Below, one piece after another: positions 1-5,567 of a DNA stretch of 8,309 bases. Made by a program: the position numbers and the translations under genes. Location: positions 1 to 8,309 of the forward strand of contig JAISTF010000122.1 in the NCBI GenBank assembly GCA_031272745.1, written 5' to 3'. Within the stretch, counting starts at the first letter, position 1, and each line of letters opens with the position of its first letter. The stretch comes from Eubacteriales Family XIII. Incertae Sedis bacterium (GTDB lineage: Bacteria; Bacillota; Clostridia; Peptostreptococcales; Anaerovoracaceae). The notes below the pieces were generated by a model. That model saw nothing but the letters and a program-made list of their open reading frames with translations, ran no database searches and was not told where the DNA came from.

Positions 1-64
1 CGCCCCTACGGGTATTTGTGAGGGTGTTTCTTTGGATGATTGTAGGGGCGGCATCCTGCCGCCC
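1..64. repeat. Inverted pair of the palindromic repeat, inside amrA
   Basis: Positions 1-10 are the tail of a forward copy of the ggcaggatgccgcccctacg element, cut by the window edge. Positions 42-64 are a copy in the opposite orientation. Bases 1-9 are exactly complementary to 42-50, and 31 unrelated bases lie between the two copies. The inverted copy itself folds into a 7-bp stem (46-52 with 58-64) around a 5-base loop. The amrA frame stays open through both copies. Confidence 0.75.
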
Positions 65-667
65 GAAAACGACCGGCGTTTCCTTGACGCGTATTTGGCG
101 CGCGAGGCGGAGCGGGCGGCAGCGCGTCATGCCGCGGAGAGCCCGCAGACGGCGCTTGCACGGGCCGTGGTCGAGTCCTATGTGCGGACGGGCCGGATTC
201 CGGCAGCGGCCGCGGGCGGGGACGAGGGAACCCTGCCGGAAGAGATGACGGCGCGGCGCGCGGGCGTGTTCGTGTCCATCAAGAAGCACGGAGCGCTGCG
301 CGGCTGCATCGGGACGATCGCGCCGACGGCCGGCAGCGTGGCGGACGAGATCCGGCAGAACGCGGTGAGCGCCGCGACGCGCGATCCGCGGTTTGAAGCG
401 ATCACCGAAGACGAACTCCCGTATCTGTCGATTTCCGTCGACGTGCTCGGAGACGCGGAGCCCGTCGCGTCCGAGGATGCGCTCGACCCGAAGCGTTACG
501 GCGTCATCGTGAGCCTCGGCGGGCGGCGCGGGCTGCTGTTGCCGGATCTGGACGGCGTCGACACGGCGGCGGAGCAGGTCTCCATCGCGATGAAAAAAGC
601 GGGCATCGCGGAGCGGGATCGCGCGCGCGTGAAGCTCGAACGCTTCGAGGTGGTGCGGTATACGTGA
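2..667 (+). CDS. amrA: AmmeMemoRadiSam system protein A, AMMECR1 domain (5' partial)
   Basis: The AMMECR1 domain is recognised from the LRGCIGT signature (codons at 296-316), followed by a stretch matching the family (DEIRQNAVSAATRDPRF), then LSISVDVL and RRGLLLPDLDGVDTAAEQ near the C-terminus. The frame is open to the left edge, so the gene very probably starts upstream. A TTG at 32 is the only start-like codon before the domain and has no convincing ribosome binding site. In many Clostridia this domain is fused behind a MEMO1/LigB-like extradiol dioxygenase domain. The charged helical linker before the domain (FLDAYLAREAERAAARHA) fits such a fusion, but that is inference. The linker also carries an inverted pair of palindromic repeats read as APT and CRGGILPP. 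The biochemical role of the family is unknown; it travels with MEMO and a radical SAM enzyme. The stop codon overlaps the start of amrS by 4 bases, suggesting translational coupling. Confidence 0.88.
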   Translation, partial: APTGICEGVSLDDCRGGILPPENDRRFLDAYLAREAERAAARHAAESPQTALARAVVESYVRTGRIPAAAAGGDEGTLPEEMTARRAGVFVSIKKHGALRGCIGTIAPTAGSVADEIRQNAVSAATRDPRFEAITEDELPYLSISVDVLGDAEPVASEDALDPKRYGVIVSLGGRRGLLLPDLDGVDTAAEQVSIAMKKAGIAERDRARVKLERFEVVRYT

Positions 668-1608
668 ACGGGACTGCGGCGGACGCGGTTGTTTGTGATG
701 TGTGTCCGAGGGGGTGCGTGTTTGCGCACGGCTCGGGCGGGCGGCAGGATGCCGCCCCTACGGATGGCGGGTGGCAGGATGCCGCCCCTACGGATGGCGG
801 GCGGCAGGATGCCGCCCCTACGACCAGGGTTGTCGGGGCTTGCGGGGCGCGGGGGGTGGCGCCGGACGGGGACAAGGTGACGTCCCTGAATTACGGGAAG
901 GTCACGTCGATCGCGCTGGATCCGATTGAGAAGAAGCCGTTGAACCGGTTTCATCCCGGGAGCCGCATCCTGTCGGTGGGGAGTTTCGGGTGCAATTTGA
1001 CGTGCCCGTGGTGCCAGAATCATGAGATTTCGAGGGCGTCCCCTGCGGGTTTCCGGACGGTGTTGCCGGAGCAGATCGCGGATGAGGCGGCGCGGCTCGC
1101 GGGGGAAGGGAACATCGGCGTGGCCTACACCTACAATGAGCCCTTGGTCGGCATTGAATTCGTGCGGGATACGGCGCGGCTCGTGCGGGCGCGCGGCATG
1201 AAAAACGTGCTCGTCACAAACGGCTATGCGAACAGGCGGCAATGGGAAACGTTATTGCCTTTGATCGACGCGATGAATGTCGACCTCAAGGGGTACGGCG
1301 ACGGTTTCTACCGGCGAATCGGCGGGGATTTGGAGACCGTGAAGGAAAACATCCGGCTGGCGGCGGGGCGCTGCCATGTGGAGGTGACGTGCCTGCTCAT
1401 CGACGGGGAAAACGACGCGCCGGAGGAGATGGCGGCGATGGCGGACTTCCTCGCGGATGTGAGTCCGGAACTGCCGCTGCATATCTCGCGGTTTTTTCCG
1501 CGTTATCGTTATGCCGAGGGGCATGAGGCGACGCGCCTTGCGACGATGCGGCGTTTCGAGGACATCGCGAAGGCGCGGCTGCGGCATGTGTATCTCGGGA
1601 ATGTGTAG
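664..1608 (+). CDS. amrS: AmmeMemoRadiSam system radical SAM enzyme
   Basis: This 314-residue protein carries the radical SAM motif CNLTCPWC (Cys110, Cys114, Cys117), which binds the [4Fe-4S] cluster that cleaves S-adenosylmethionine. Upstream are the family hallmarks CDVCPRGC (Cys11, 14, 18), GACGARG (Cys60) and LDPIEKKPL (residues 85-93). Downstream segments such as AYTYNEPL and NVDLKGY, and a late HISRFFPRY, also match the family, which resembles pyruvate formate-lyase activating enzymes. The substrate is unknown. The GTG start at 664 overlaps the amrA stop; a GAGGTGG at 646-652 may serve as the ribosome binding site, and no later start would keep the first cysteine motif. The odd part is residues 26-53. 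Three tandem copies of a palindromic DNA repeat add GRQDAAPT-type peptides between Cys18 and Cys60, where relatives have only a short loop. The frame is intact, so the gene may still be functional. Codon choice favours G-ending codons, as in the next gene. Confidence 0.93.
   Translation: MNGTAADAVVCDVCPRGCVFAHGSGGRQDAAPTDGGWQDAAPTDGGRQDAAPTTRVVGACGARGVAPDGDKVTSLNYGKVTSIALDPIEKKPLNRFHPGSRILSVGSFGCNLTCPWCQNHEISRASPAGFRTVLPEQIADEAARLAGEGNIGVAYTYNEPLVGIEFVRDTARLVRARGMKNVLVTNGYANRRQWETLLPLIDAMNVDLKGYGDGFYRRIGGDLETVKENIRLAAGRCHVEVTCLLIDGENDAPEEMAAMADFLADVSPELPLHISRFFPRYRYAEGHEATRLATMRRFEDIAKARLRHVYLGNV
739..822 (+). repeat. Three direct copies of the palindromic repeat, inside amrS
   Basis: Three 24-bp copies lie at 739-762, 769-792 and 799-822, separated by identical GATGGC linkers, giving an exact 30-bp period. 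They differ by one base (C to T at 772). Copies 1 and 3 form a perfect 7-bp stem with loop AGGAT (for example 739-745 with 751-757). The period is ten codons, so the amrS frame is kept and reads a GRQDAAPTDG-type decapeptide. This is the same element as the pair at 1-64. Confidence 0.95.
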
Positions 1609-1626
1609 GGGGCGGCGGCGAAGCGG

Positions 1627-2379
1627 ATGAGCACGGACGAGCGGATTTCGGCGCAGGGCGGAGCGTGGCTGCGGACGCGGCCGGTGGCGCACCGCGGGCT
1701 GCACGACGGGAACCGCGCGGTTCCGGAGAATTCGATGGCGGCGTTTCGGGCTGCGGCTGCGGCGTGGCATCCGATTGAGACGGACGTGCAGCTCACGAAG
1801 GACGGGTGGCTCGTGTGTTTCCACGATTTTGATTTGATGCGGATGACGGGGGCGCAGGGGTTTGTGCGGGAGCGGACGCTGGCGGAGCTGCGGGAGTTGC
1901 GGCTGGCAAAAACAACTGAGGCGATTCCGACGTTGGAAGAGCTTTTGGAGACGGTAGGGGATCGGGTGCCGCTGCTCATCGAGATCAAGAACGACGGGCG
2001 CGCGGGGCTTTTGGAGGATCGGCTTTGCGGGACGCTGTACGACTGCGGACGGCGGTACGGGACGGTGTTCGCGGTGCAGAGTTTCAACCCGTTTTCGCTT
2101 GCGCGGGTGCGGAAAAACCGGCCGGAGATTCTGCGCGGGCAGTTGTGCGCGTGGTTTACGAAAAACCAGCTTCCGTTGTACAAACGTGTGCCGCTTCGGC
2201 GGTTTCGGTTGAATTTCCTCAGCAAACCGGACTTTATCTCGTATGCGATCGGCGACTTGCCGAATCCGCAGGTGGCGGCGTTTCGGGCGGCGGGGCTTCC
2301 CGTGCTCGGGTGGACGGCGCGTACGGAGGCGGAGCGCGAGAAGGCGGCGCGCTATTGCGACAATATCATATTTGAATAG
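1627..2379 (+). CDS. Glycerophosphodiester phosphodiesterase (GDPD family), copy 1
   Basis: A 250-residue cytosolic enzyme expected to hydrolyse glycerophosphodiesters to glycerol 3-phosphate and an alcohol. GDPD catalytic features are in order: HRG (residues 22-24), PENS (33-36), the metal and acid residues Glu51 and Asp53 (ETD), HD (66-67) and Glu119 in LLIEIK. The length is typical of single-domain bacterial GDPDs, and it ends exactly at the CDNIIFE strand that closes the barrel. There is no signal peptide or membrane segment. The usual glycine before the ExD motif is replaced by tryptophan (AAWHPIE). ATG 1627 lies 18 bases after the amrS stop with only a weak G-rich stretch (1609-1613) as a ribosome binding site. 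By hand count, arginine codons are about 20 CGG, 6 CGC and 2 CGT, unlike the paralogue at 2918. Substrate preference cannot be read from the sequence. Confidence 0.9.
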   Translation: MSTDERISAQGGAWLRTRPVAHRGLHDGNRAVPENSMAAFRAAAAAWHPIETDVQLTKDGWLVCFHDFDLMRMTGAQGFVRERTLAELRELRLAKTTEAIPTLEELLETVGDRVPLLIEIKNDGRAGLLEDRLCGTLYDCGRRYGTVFAVQSFNPFSLARVRKNRPEILRGQLCAWFTKNQLPLYKRVPLRRFRLNFLSKPDFISYAIGDLPNPQVAAFRAAGLPVLGWTARTEAEREKAARYCDNIIFE

Positions 2380-2381
2380 TG

Positions 2382-2390
2382 TGGTATACT
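2382..2390 (+). promoter_or_regulatory. Extended -10 promoter before the ECF S component
   Basis: TG at 2382-2383, one base, then TATACT at 2385-2390 form an extended -10 element. Ten bases separate it from the ATG at 2401, so transcription would begin around 2397 and leave a leader of about four bases. No Shine-Dalgarno sequence precedes the ATG. No good -35 box is seen at the usual distance, although the upstream sequence is AT-rich for this window. This is a prediction from sequence only. Confidence 0.5.
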
Positions 2391-2400
2391 AACGCGCAAG

Positions 2401-2895
2401 ATGCAAATCAACAGGCGGACACAGAAGATCACGATCACGGCGCTGATGGCGGCTGTTATTTTCGTTGTCACGTACATCGTGCGCATTCCGATTCCGATTG
2501 CGTCGGGCGGCTACCTCAACATCGGCGATGCGCCCGTGTACATCGCGGGCTTCCTGCTCGGCGGGCCCTGGGGGGCGGTCGCGGCGGCCATCGGGTCGGC
2601 GCTGTCGGACCTCGCGGGCGGCTATGTGGCGTACGCGCTGCCGACCGCCGTCGTCAAGGGCGCGATGGGTTTCGTCTGCGGCAAGCTCATGGAAAAAGAC
2701 GGGGCGGGGCGCTTCGTCCTCACGGCGATCCTCGGCGGCGCGATCATGGTGGGCGGCTACGCGGGTTTCGAGGCTGTCCTTTTCAACGCAAACCAGGCGC
2801 TCGCCGCGATTCCGTTCAACTGCATCCAGTGGGCGGGCGGCGTCATCGTCGCGTCCGCGCTGTATCCCGCAATCTGCCGCTTGCGGTCGCGGTGA
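2401..2895 (+). CDS. ECF transporter S component (PF07155-like)
   Basis: A 164-residue, strongly hydrophobic membrane protein. A short basic N-terminus (QINRRTQK) leads into a first helix (about residues 8-28). The S-component signature follows: YLNIGDAPVYIAGFLLGGPW, then GSALSDLAGGYVAYALPTAVVKG (around residues 38-87). Two or three further helices run to residue 160, for about five or six membrane segments, usual for the family. S components bind a vitamin or related small molecule and dock with a shared EcfT/EcfA1/EcfA2 energising module; none of those partners lies in this window, so it would use a module encoded elsewhere. The substrate cannot be assigned: members of this family are linked to riboflavin, pyridoxine or thiamine precursors. 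It lies between two GDPD genes with about 22 bases on either side. No ribosome binding site is visible, and the ATG sits just after an extended -10 promoter. Confidence 0.85.
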   Translation: MQINRRTQKITITALMAAVIFVVTYIVRIPIPIASGGYLNIGDAPVYIAGFLLGGPWGAVAAAIGSALSDLAGGYVAYALPTAVVKGAMGFVCGKLMEKDGAGRFVLTAILGGAIMVGGYAGFEAVLFNANQALAAIPFNCIQWAGGVIVASALYPAICRLRSR

Positions 2896-2909
2896 AGGTG
2901 TGCTACCAT
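2881..2909 (+). promoter_or_regulatory. Candidate extended -10 promoter before GDPD copy 2
   Basis: TTGCGG at 2881-2886 is followed by 17 bases and TACCAT at 2904-2909, which is preceded by TG at 2901-2902. The -35 and -10 parts lie across the end of the ECF S component gene. Only eight bases separate the -10 from the ATG at 2918, so the transcript would begin within a few bases of the start codon. The -10 hexamer is a weaker match than the other two in this window. Confidence 0.35.
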
Positions 2910-2917
2910 ATAGGGCG

Positions 2918-3835
2918 ATGAAAAAAGAGGGCAAACAAGGGGTTTATAAAGAAGCAGGGGACAATTTCCATCCCATCGAATGCGAGAAATGGATGACGTC
3001 GCGCCCGATCGCGCATCGGGGGTTGCATGACGAAACGACGCCGGAAAATTCGGTACCCGCGTTTGAAGCCGCCATCGCGGCGGGCATTTCCATCGAATTG
3101 GACGTCCAGCTTTCCAAGGACGGCGAGGCGGTCGTCTTCCACGACGACAACGTCCTGCGACTCACGGGCGTCGACCGCGACATCGAAAAGATGACGATCG
3201 AGGAAATCAAGGCGCTGCGCTTCCGCGGCACGGACCTGCAGATCCCGACCTTTGAGGAGTTCCTCGCGCTCGTGGACGGCCGCGTGCCGATCCTCGTGGA
3301 AATCAAAAAGCACCGAAAACCGCTCGAACGCATCGTCATCGAACGGCTGCAGCGCTACGGCGGCGAGTTCGCGATCCAGGCGTTCAACCCCTTCGTGATC
3401 CGCTATGTGCGCAAGCTCGACCCGACGATCGCGTGCGGGCTGCTTTCGTCGAAATTCGAGGATATGAAGCTCATGCGCATCAAGAAGGCCGGCATCAAAA
3501 ACGCGCGCCTGTTCTTCATCGCGAAGCCGGACTTCCTTTCGTTCGAGATCCACAGCTTCCCGAACGACCGCATCGCGGATTTCCGCGAGAAGCTCGGCCT
3601 GCCCGTGCTCGCGTGGACCGTGAAGACAAAGGAAGAGCTGGAGCACGCGAAGCATTTCTGCGACAACATCATCTTTGAAAACGCGACCGCGCTGAAGGAA
3701 CATTTCGCACGGCTCGAGAAAAACATGGCGACGTTCGAGAAAAACATTGCCGCGGCGATGAAGACCATCGGGGAGAAGCTGACGCCGGAAGGCGCCTCGG
3801 GAACGGCGAACGACCGGACCGTGCACGGAAAGTAA
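2918..3835 (+). CDS. Glycerophosphodiester phosphodiesterase (GDPD family), copy 2 with helical tail
   Basis: A 305-residue paralogue of the GDPD gene at 1627. It has HRG (residues 33-35), PENS (42-45), Glu60 and Asp62 (ELD), HD (75-76) and Glu128 in LVEIK, so the catalytic set is complete. It is predicted to release glycerol 3-phosphate from glycerophosphodiesters in the cytosol, since no signal peptide is visible. Two regions are extra compared with copy 1: about 10 residues at the N-terminus and a tail of about 45 residues after CDNIIFE. The tail begins as an amphipathic, possibly coiled-coil helix (LKEHFARLEKNMATFEKNI) and ends in a polar disordered stretch. I chose ATG 2918 because it is the first start after the preceding stop. 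An in-frame ATG at 2993, just before the HRG motif, is an alternative. Neither has a strong ribosome binding site. Arginine codons by hand count are about 13 CGC, 4 CGG and 2 CGA. Confidence 0.9.
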   Translation: MKKEGKQGVYKEAGDNFHPIECEKWMTSRPIAHRGLHDETTPENSVPAFEAAIAAGISIELDVQLSKDGEAVVFHDDNVLRLTGVDRDIEKMTIEEIKALRFRGTDLQIPTFEEFLALVDGRVPILVEIKKHRKPLERIVIERLQRYGGEFAIQAFNPFVIRYVRKLDPTIACGLLSSKFEDMKLMRIKKAGIKNARLFFIAKPDFLSFEIHSFPNDRIADFREKLGLPVLAWTVKTKEELEHAKHFCDNIIFENATALKEHFARLEKNMATFEKNIAAAMKTIGEKLTPEGASGTANDRTVHGK

Positions 3836-3846
3836 ACAATTGTCTT

Positions 3847-3852
3847 AGGAGG
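3847..3852 (+). promoter_or_regulatory. Strong ribosome binding site for the NifU-like gene
   Basis: A perfect AGGAGG lies seven bases before the ATG at 3860. It fixes this start and contrasts with the absence of such sites before the genes at 2401, 2918 and 7495. The 24-base gap in which it sits shows no convincing terminator or promoter. Confidence 0.8.
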
Positions 3853-3859
3853 CAGTGAA

Positions 3860-4552
3860 ATGATTTATTCAACGGAAGTGGAGCATATGTGCCCCGTCGC
3901 GAAGGGCGCGTATCACGGGCCCGCGCCCATCCCGCAAGAGGGGAAATGGGTGCAGGCGAAGGAAATCAAGGACATCAACGGGCTCACGCACGGCGTCGGC
4001 TGGTGCGCGCCGCAGCAGGGCGGATGCAAGCTGACGCTCAACGTGAAGGACGGCATCGTCGAGGAGGCGCTCGTTGAGACGGTCGGCTGCTCGGGCATGA
4101 CGCACAGCGCCGCGATGTGCGCGGAAATCCTGCCGGGCAAGACGCTGCTCGAATGCCTCAACACGGACCTCGTCTGCGACGCCATCAACGTGGCGATGCG
4201 CGAGCTCTTCCTGCAGATCGCCTACGGGCGGTCGCAGACGGCGTTTTCCGAGGGCGGGCTGCCGGTCGGCGCGGGCCTCGAAGACCTCGGCGGCACGCTG
4301 CGCAGCCAGCTCGGTACGATGTACGGCACGAAGGCGAAGGGCGCGCGCTACCTCGAGATGGCCGAGGGCTATGTGACGCGGCTCGCGCTCGACGCGGAAG
4401 ACCAGATCATCGGCTACGAATTCGTGAACCTCGGCAAGGTGATGAAAGCCGTGAAAAAAGGCGAAGACGCAAACGAGGCGATCAAAAAAGCGACGGGTTC
4501 CTACGGCCGGTTCGACGAGGCCGCGAAGGTGATAGACCCGCGGGAGGAATGA
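3860..4552 (+). CDS. IscU/NifU-like iron-sulfur cluster assembly scaffold protein
   Basis: A 230-residue protein whose centre resembles the IscU/NifU N-terminal scaffold fold. The segment KLTLNVKDGIVEEALVETVG followed by CSGMTHSAAM (Cys77) and LPGKTL matches the IscU layout in which the second cysteine follows a beta-sheet. Cys106 in LVCDAI is placed like the third scaffold cysteine. The first ligand is not in the canonical CGD setting: cysteines lie at 49 and 56 (GWCAPQQGGC) instead. Further cysteines are at 11, 87 and 99. At 230 residues it is longer than a typical IscU (about 130), with extra N-terminal and C-terminal segments. Databases generally name this type an iron-sulfur cluster assembly scaffold protein because of this similarity. 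It is encoded directly before the GGGtGRT gene, three bases apart, and that pairing is characteristic. It may hold or deliver a cluster for that partner, but this is inference. Confidence 0.82.
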   Translation: MIYSTEVEHMCPVAKGAYHGPAPIPQEGKWVQAKEIKDINGLTHGVGWCAPQQGGCKLTLNVKDGIVEEALVETVGCSGMTHSAAMCAEILPGKTLLECLNTDLVCDAINVAMRELFLQIAYGRSQTAFSEGGLPVGAGLEDLGGTLRSQLGTMYGTKAKGARYLEMAEGYVTRLALDAEDQIIGYEFVNLGKVMKAVKKGEDANEAIKKATGSYGRFDEAAKVIDPREE

Positions 4553-4555
4553 GAA

Positions 4556-5554
4556 ATGGCGCTGTTTGAAAGTTATGAAAGACGAATCGGCAAGATCACC
4601 GGCGTTCTTTCCGAATATGGAATAACGTCGGTCGAGGAATGCCGCGATCTCTGCAAAGCGAAGGGCTTTGACCCTTACGAGATTGTGAAGGGCGTACAGT
4701 CGATCGCGTTTGAGAATGCGGGCTGGGCCTACACGGTCGGCGCGGCCATCGCGCTGAAGAAGGGCGCAAAAGGCGCGGCGGAAGCGGCCGAGGCCATCGG
4801 CATCGGGCTCCAGGCGTTTTGCATCGAGGGCTCCGTCGCCGAGGATCGCAAGGTCGGACTCGGGCACGGCAACCTCGGGGCGATGCTGCTGCGCGACGAG
4901 ACGGAATGCTTCGCCTTCCTCGCGGGGCACGAGAGCTTCGCGGCCGCGGAAGGCGCGATCGGCATCGTGAAAAACGCAAACAAGAGCCGCAAGGTGCCGC
5001 TGCGCGTCATCCTCAACGGGCTCGGCAAGGACGCGGCGCAGATCATCAGCCGCATCAACGGGTTCACGTATGTGCAGACGCAGTTTGATTATTCCACGGG
5101 CGAACTGCATATTGTGCGCGAAATCGCGTACAGCAAGGGCGAGAGAAAAGACGTGCGGTGCTACGGCGCGGACGACGTGCGCGAGGGCGTGGCGATCCTG
5201 TGGCAGGAGGGCGTCGACGTGTCCATCACGGGCAATTCGACGAACCCGACGCGGTTTCAGCACCCCGTCGCAGGCACGTACAAGAAGGAGTGCATCGAGC
5301 GCGGCAAGAAGTATTTCTCCGTCGCGTCGGGCGGCGGCACGGGACGCACGCTGCATCCGGACAATATGGCGGCGGGGCCGGCGAGCTACGGCATGACGGA
5401 CACGCTCGGGCGGATGCACAGCGACGCGCAGTTTGCGGGGTCGTCGTCGGTGCCGGCGCACGTCGAGATGATGGGATTCCTCGGGATGGGGAACAACCCG
5501 ATGGTCGGCGCGACGGTCGCGGTGGCGGTGGCCGTGGAGCAAGCGGCAAAATAG
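4556..5554 (+). CDS. GGGtGRT family protein, function unknown
   Basis: A 332-residue protein carrying the family-defining GGGTGRT motif at residues 259-265, within SVASGGGTGRTLHPDN. Other conserved-looking stretches are GLGHGNLGAMLLRDETECF (about 102-119), GNSTNPTRFQHPVAGTYKKE (226-245) and a glycine-rich C-terminus. The N-terminus is a small helical region with Cys29 and Cys33; further cysteines are at 89, 118, 202 and 246. The glycine-rich motif might form a phosphate or nucleotide loop, but it is not a Walker A and no enzyme fold is recognised with confidence. There is no signal peptide or membrane segment, so it is probably cytosolic. The ATG has a clear GGAGGA at 4543-4548, which overlaps the end of the NifU-like gene, so the two are translated from one message. 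The constant association with an iron-sulfur scaffold protein suggests a cluster-linked or redox role. Confidence 0.9.
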   Translation: MALFESYERRIGKITGVLSEYGITSVEECRDLCKAKGFDPYEIVKGVQSIAFENAGWAYTVGAAIALKKGAKGAAEAAEAIGIGLQAFCIEGSVAEDRKVGLGHGNLGAMLLRDETECFAFLAGHESFAAAEGAIGIVKNANKSRKVPLRVILNGLGKDAAQIISRINGFTYVQTQFDYSTGELHIVREIAYSKGERKDVRCYGADDVREGVAILWQEGVDVSITGNSTNPTRFQHPVAGTYKKECIERGKKYFSVASGGGTGRTLHPDNMAAGPASYGMTDTLGRMHSDAQFAGSSSVPAHVEMMGFLGMGNNPMVGATVAVAVAVEQAAK

Positions 5555-5567
5555 AAAGGATACTGCT

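Noticed and set aside
739..822. CRISPR array or promoter-type repeat cluster
   Set aside because: The spacers would be only six bases and identical, and the array lies inside the amrS coding frame, so it is a tandem repeat of a palindromic element.
2465..2917. N-terminal extension of the second GDPD reaching back to 2465
   Set aside because: This stretch is serine- and arginine-rich and is simply another frame of the ECF S component gene. The GDPD domain starts after 2993, and ATG 2918 gives a normal protein.
2379..2921. Overlapping + strand frame of 180 codons across the ECF S component
   Set aside because: It is rich in Arg, Gly and His without hydrophobic segments, whereas the frame starting at 2401 encodes a textbook membrane S component.
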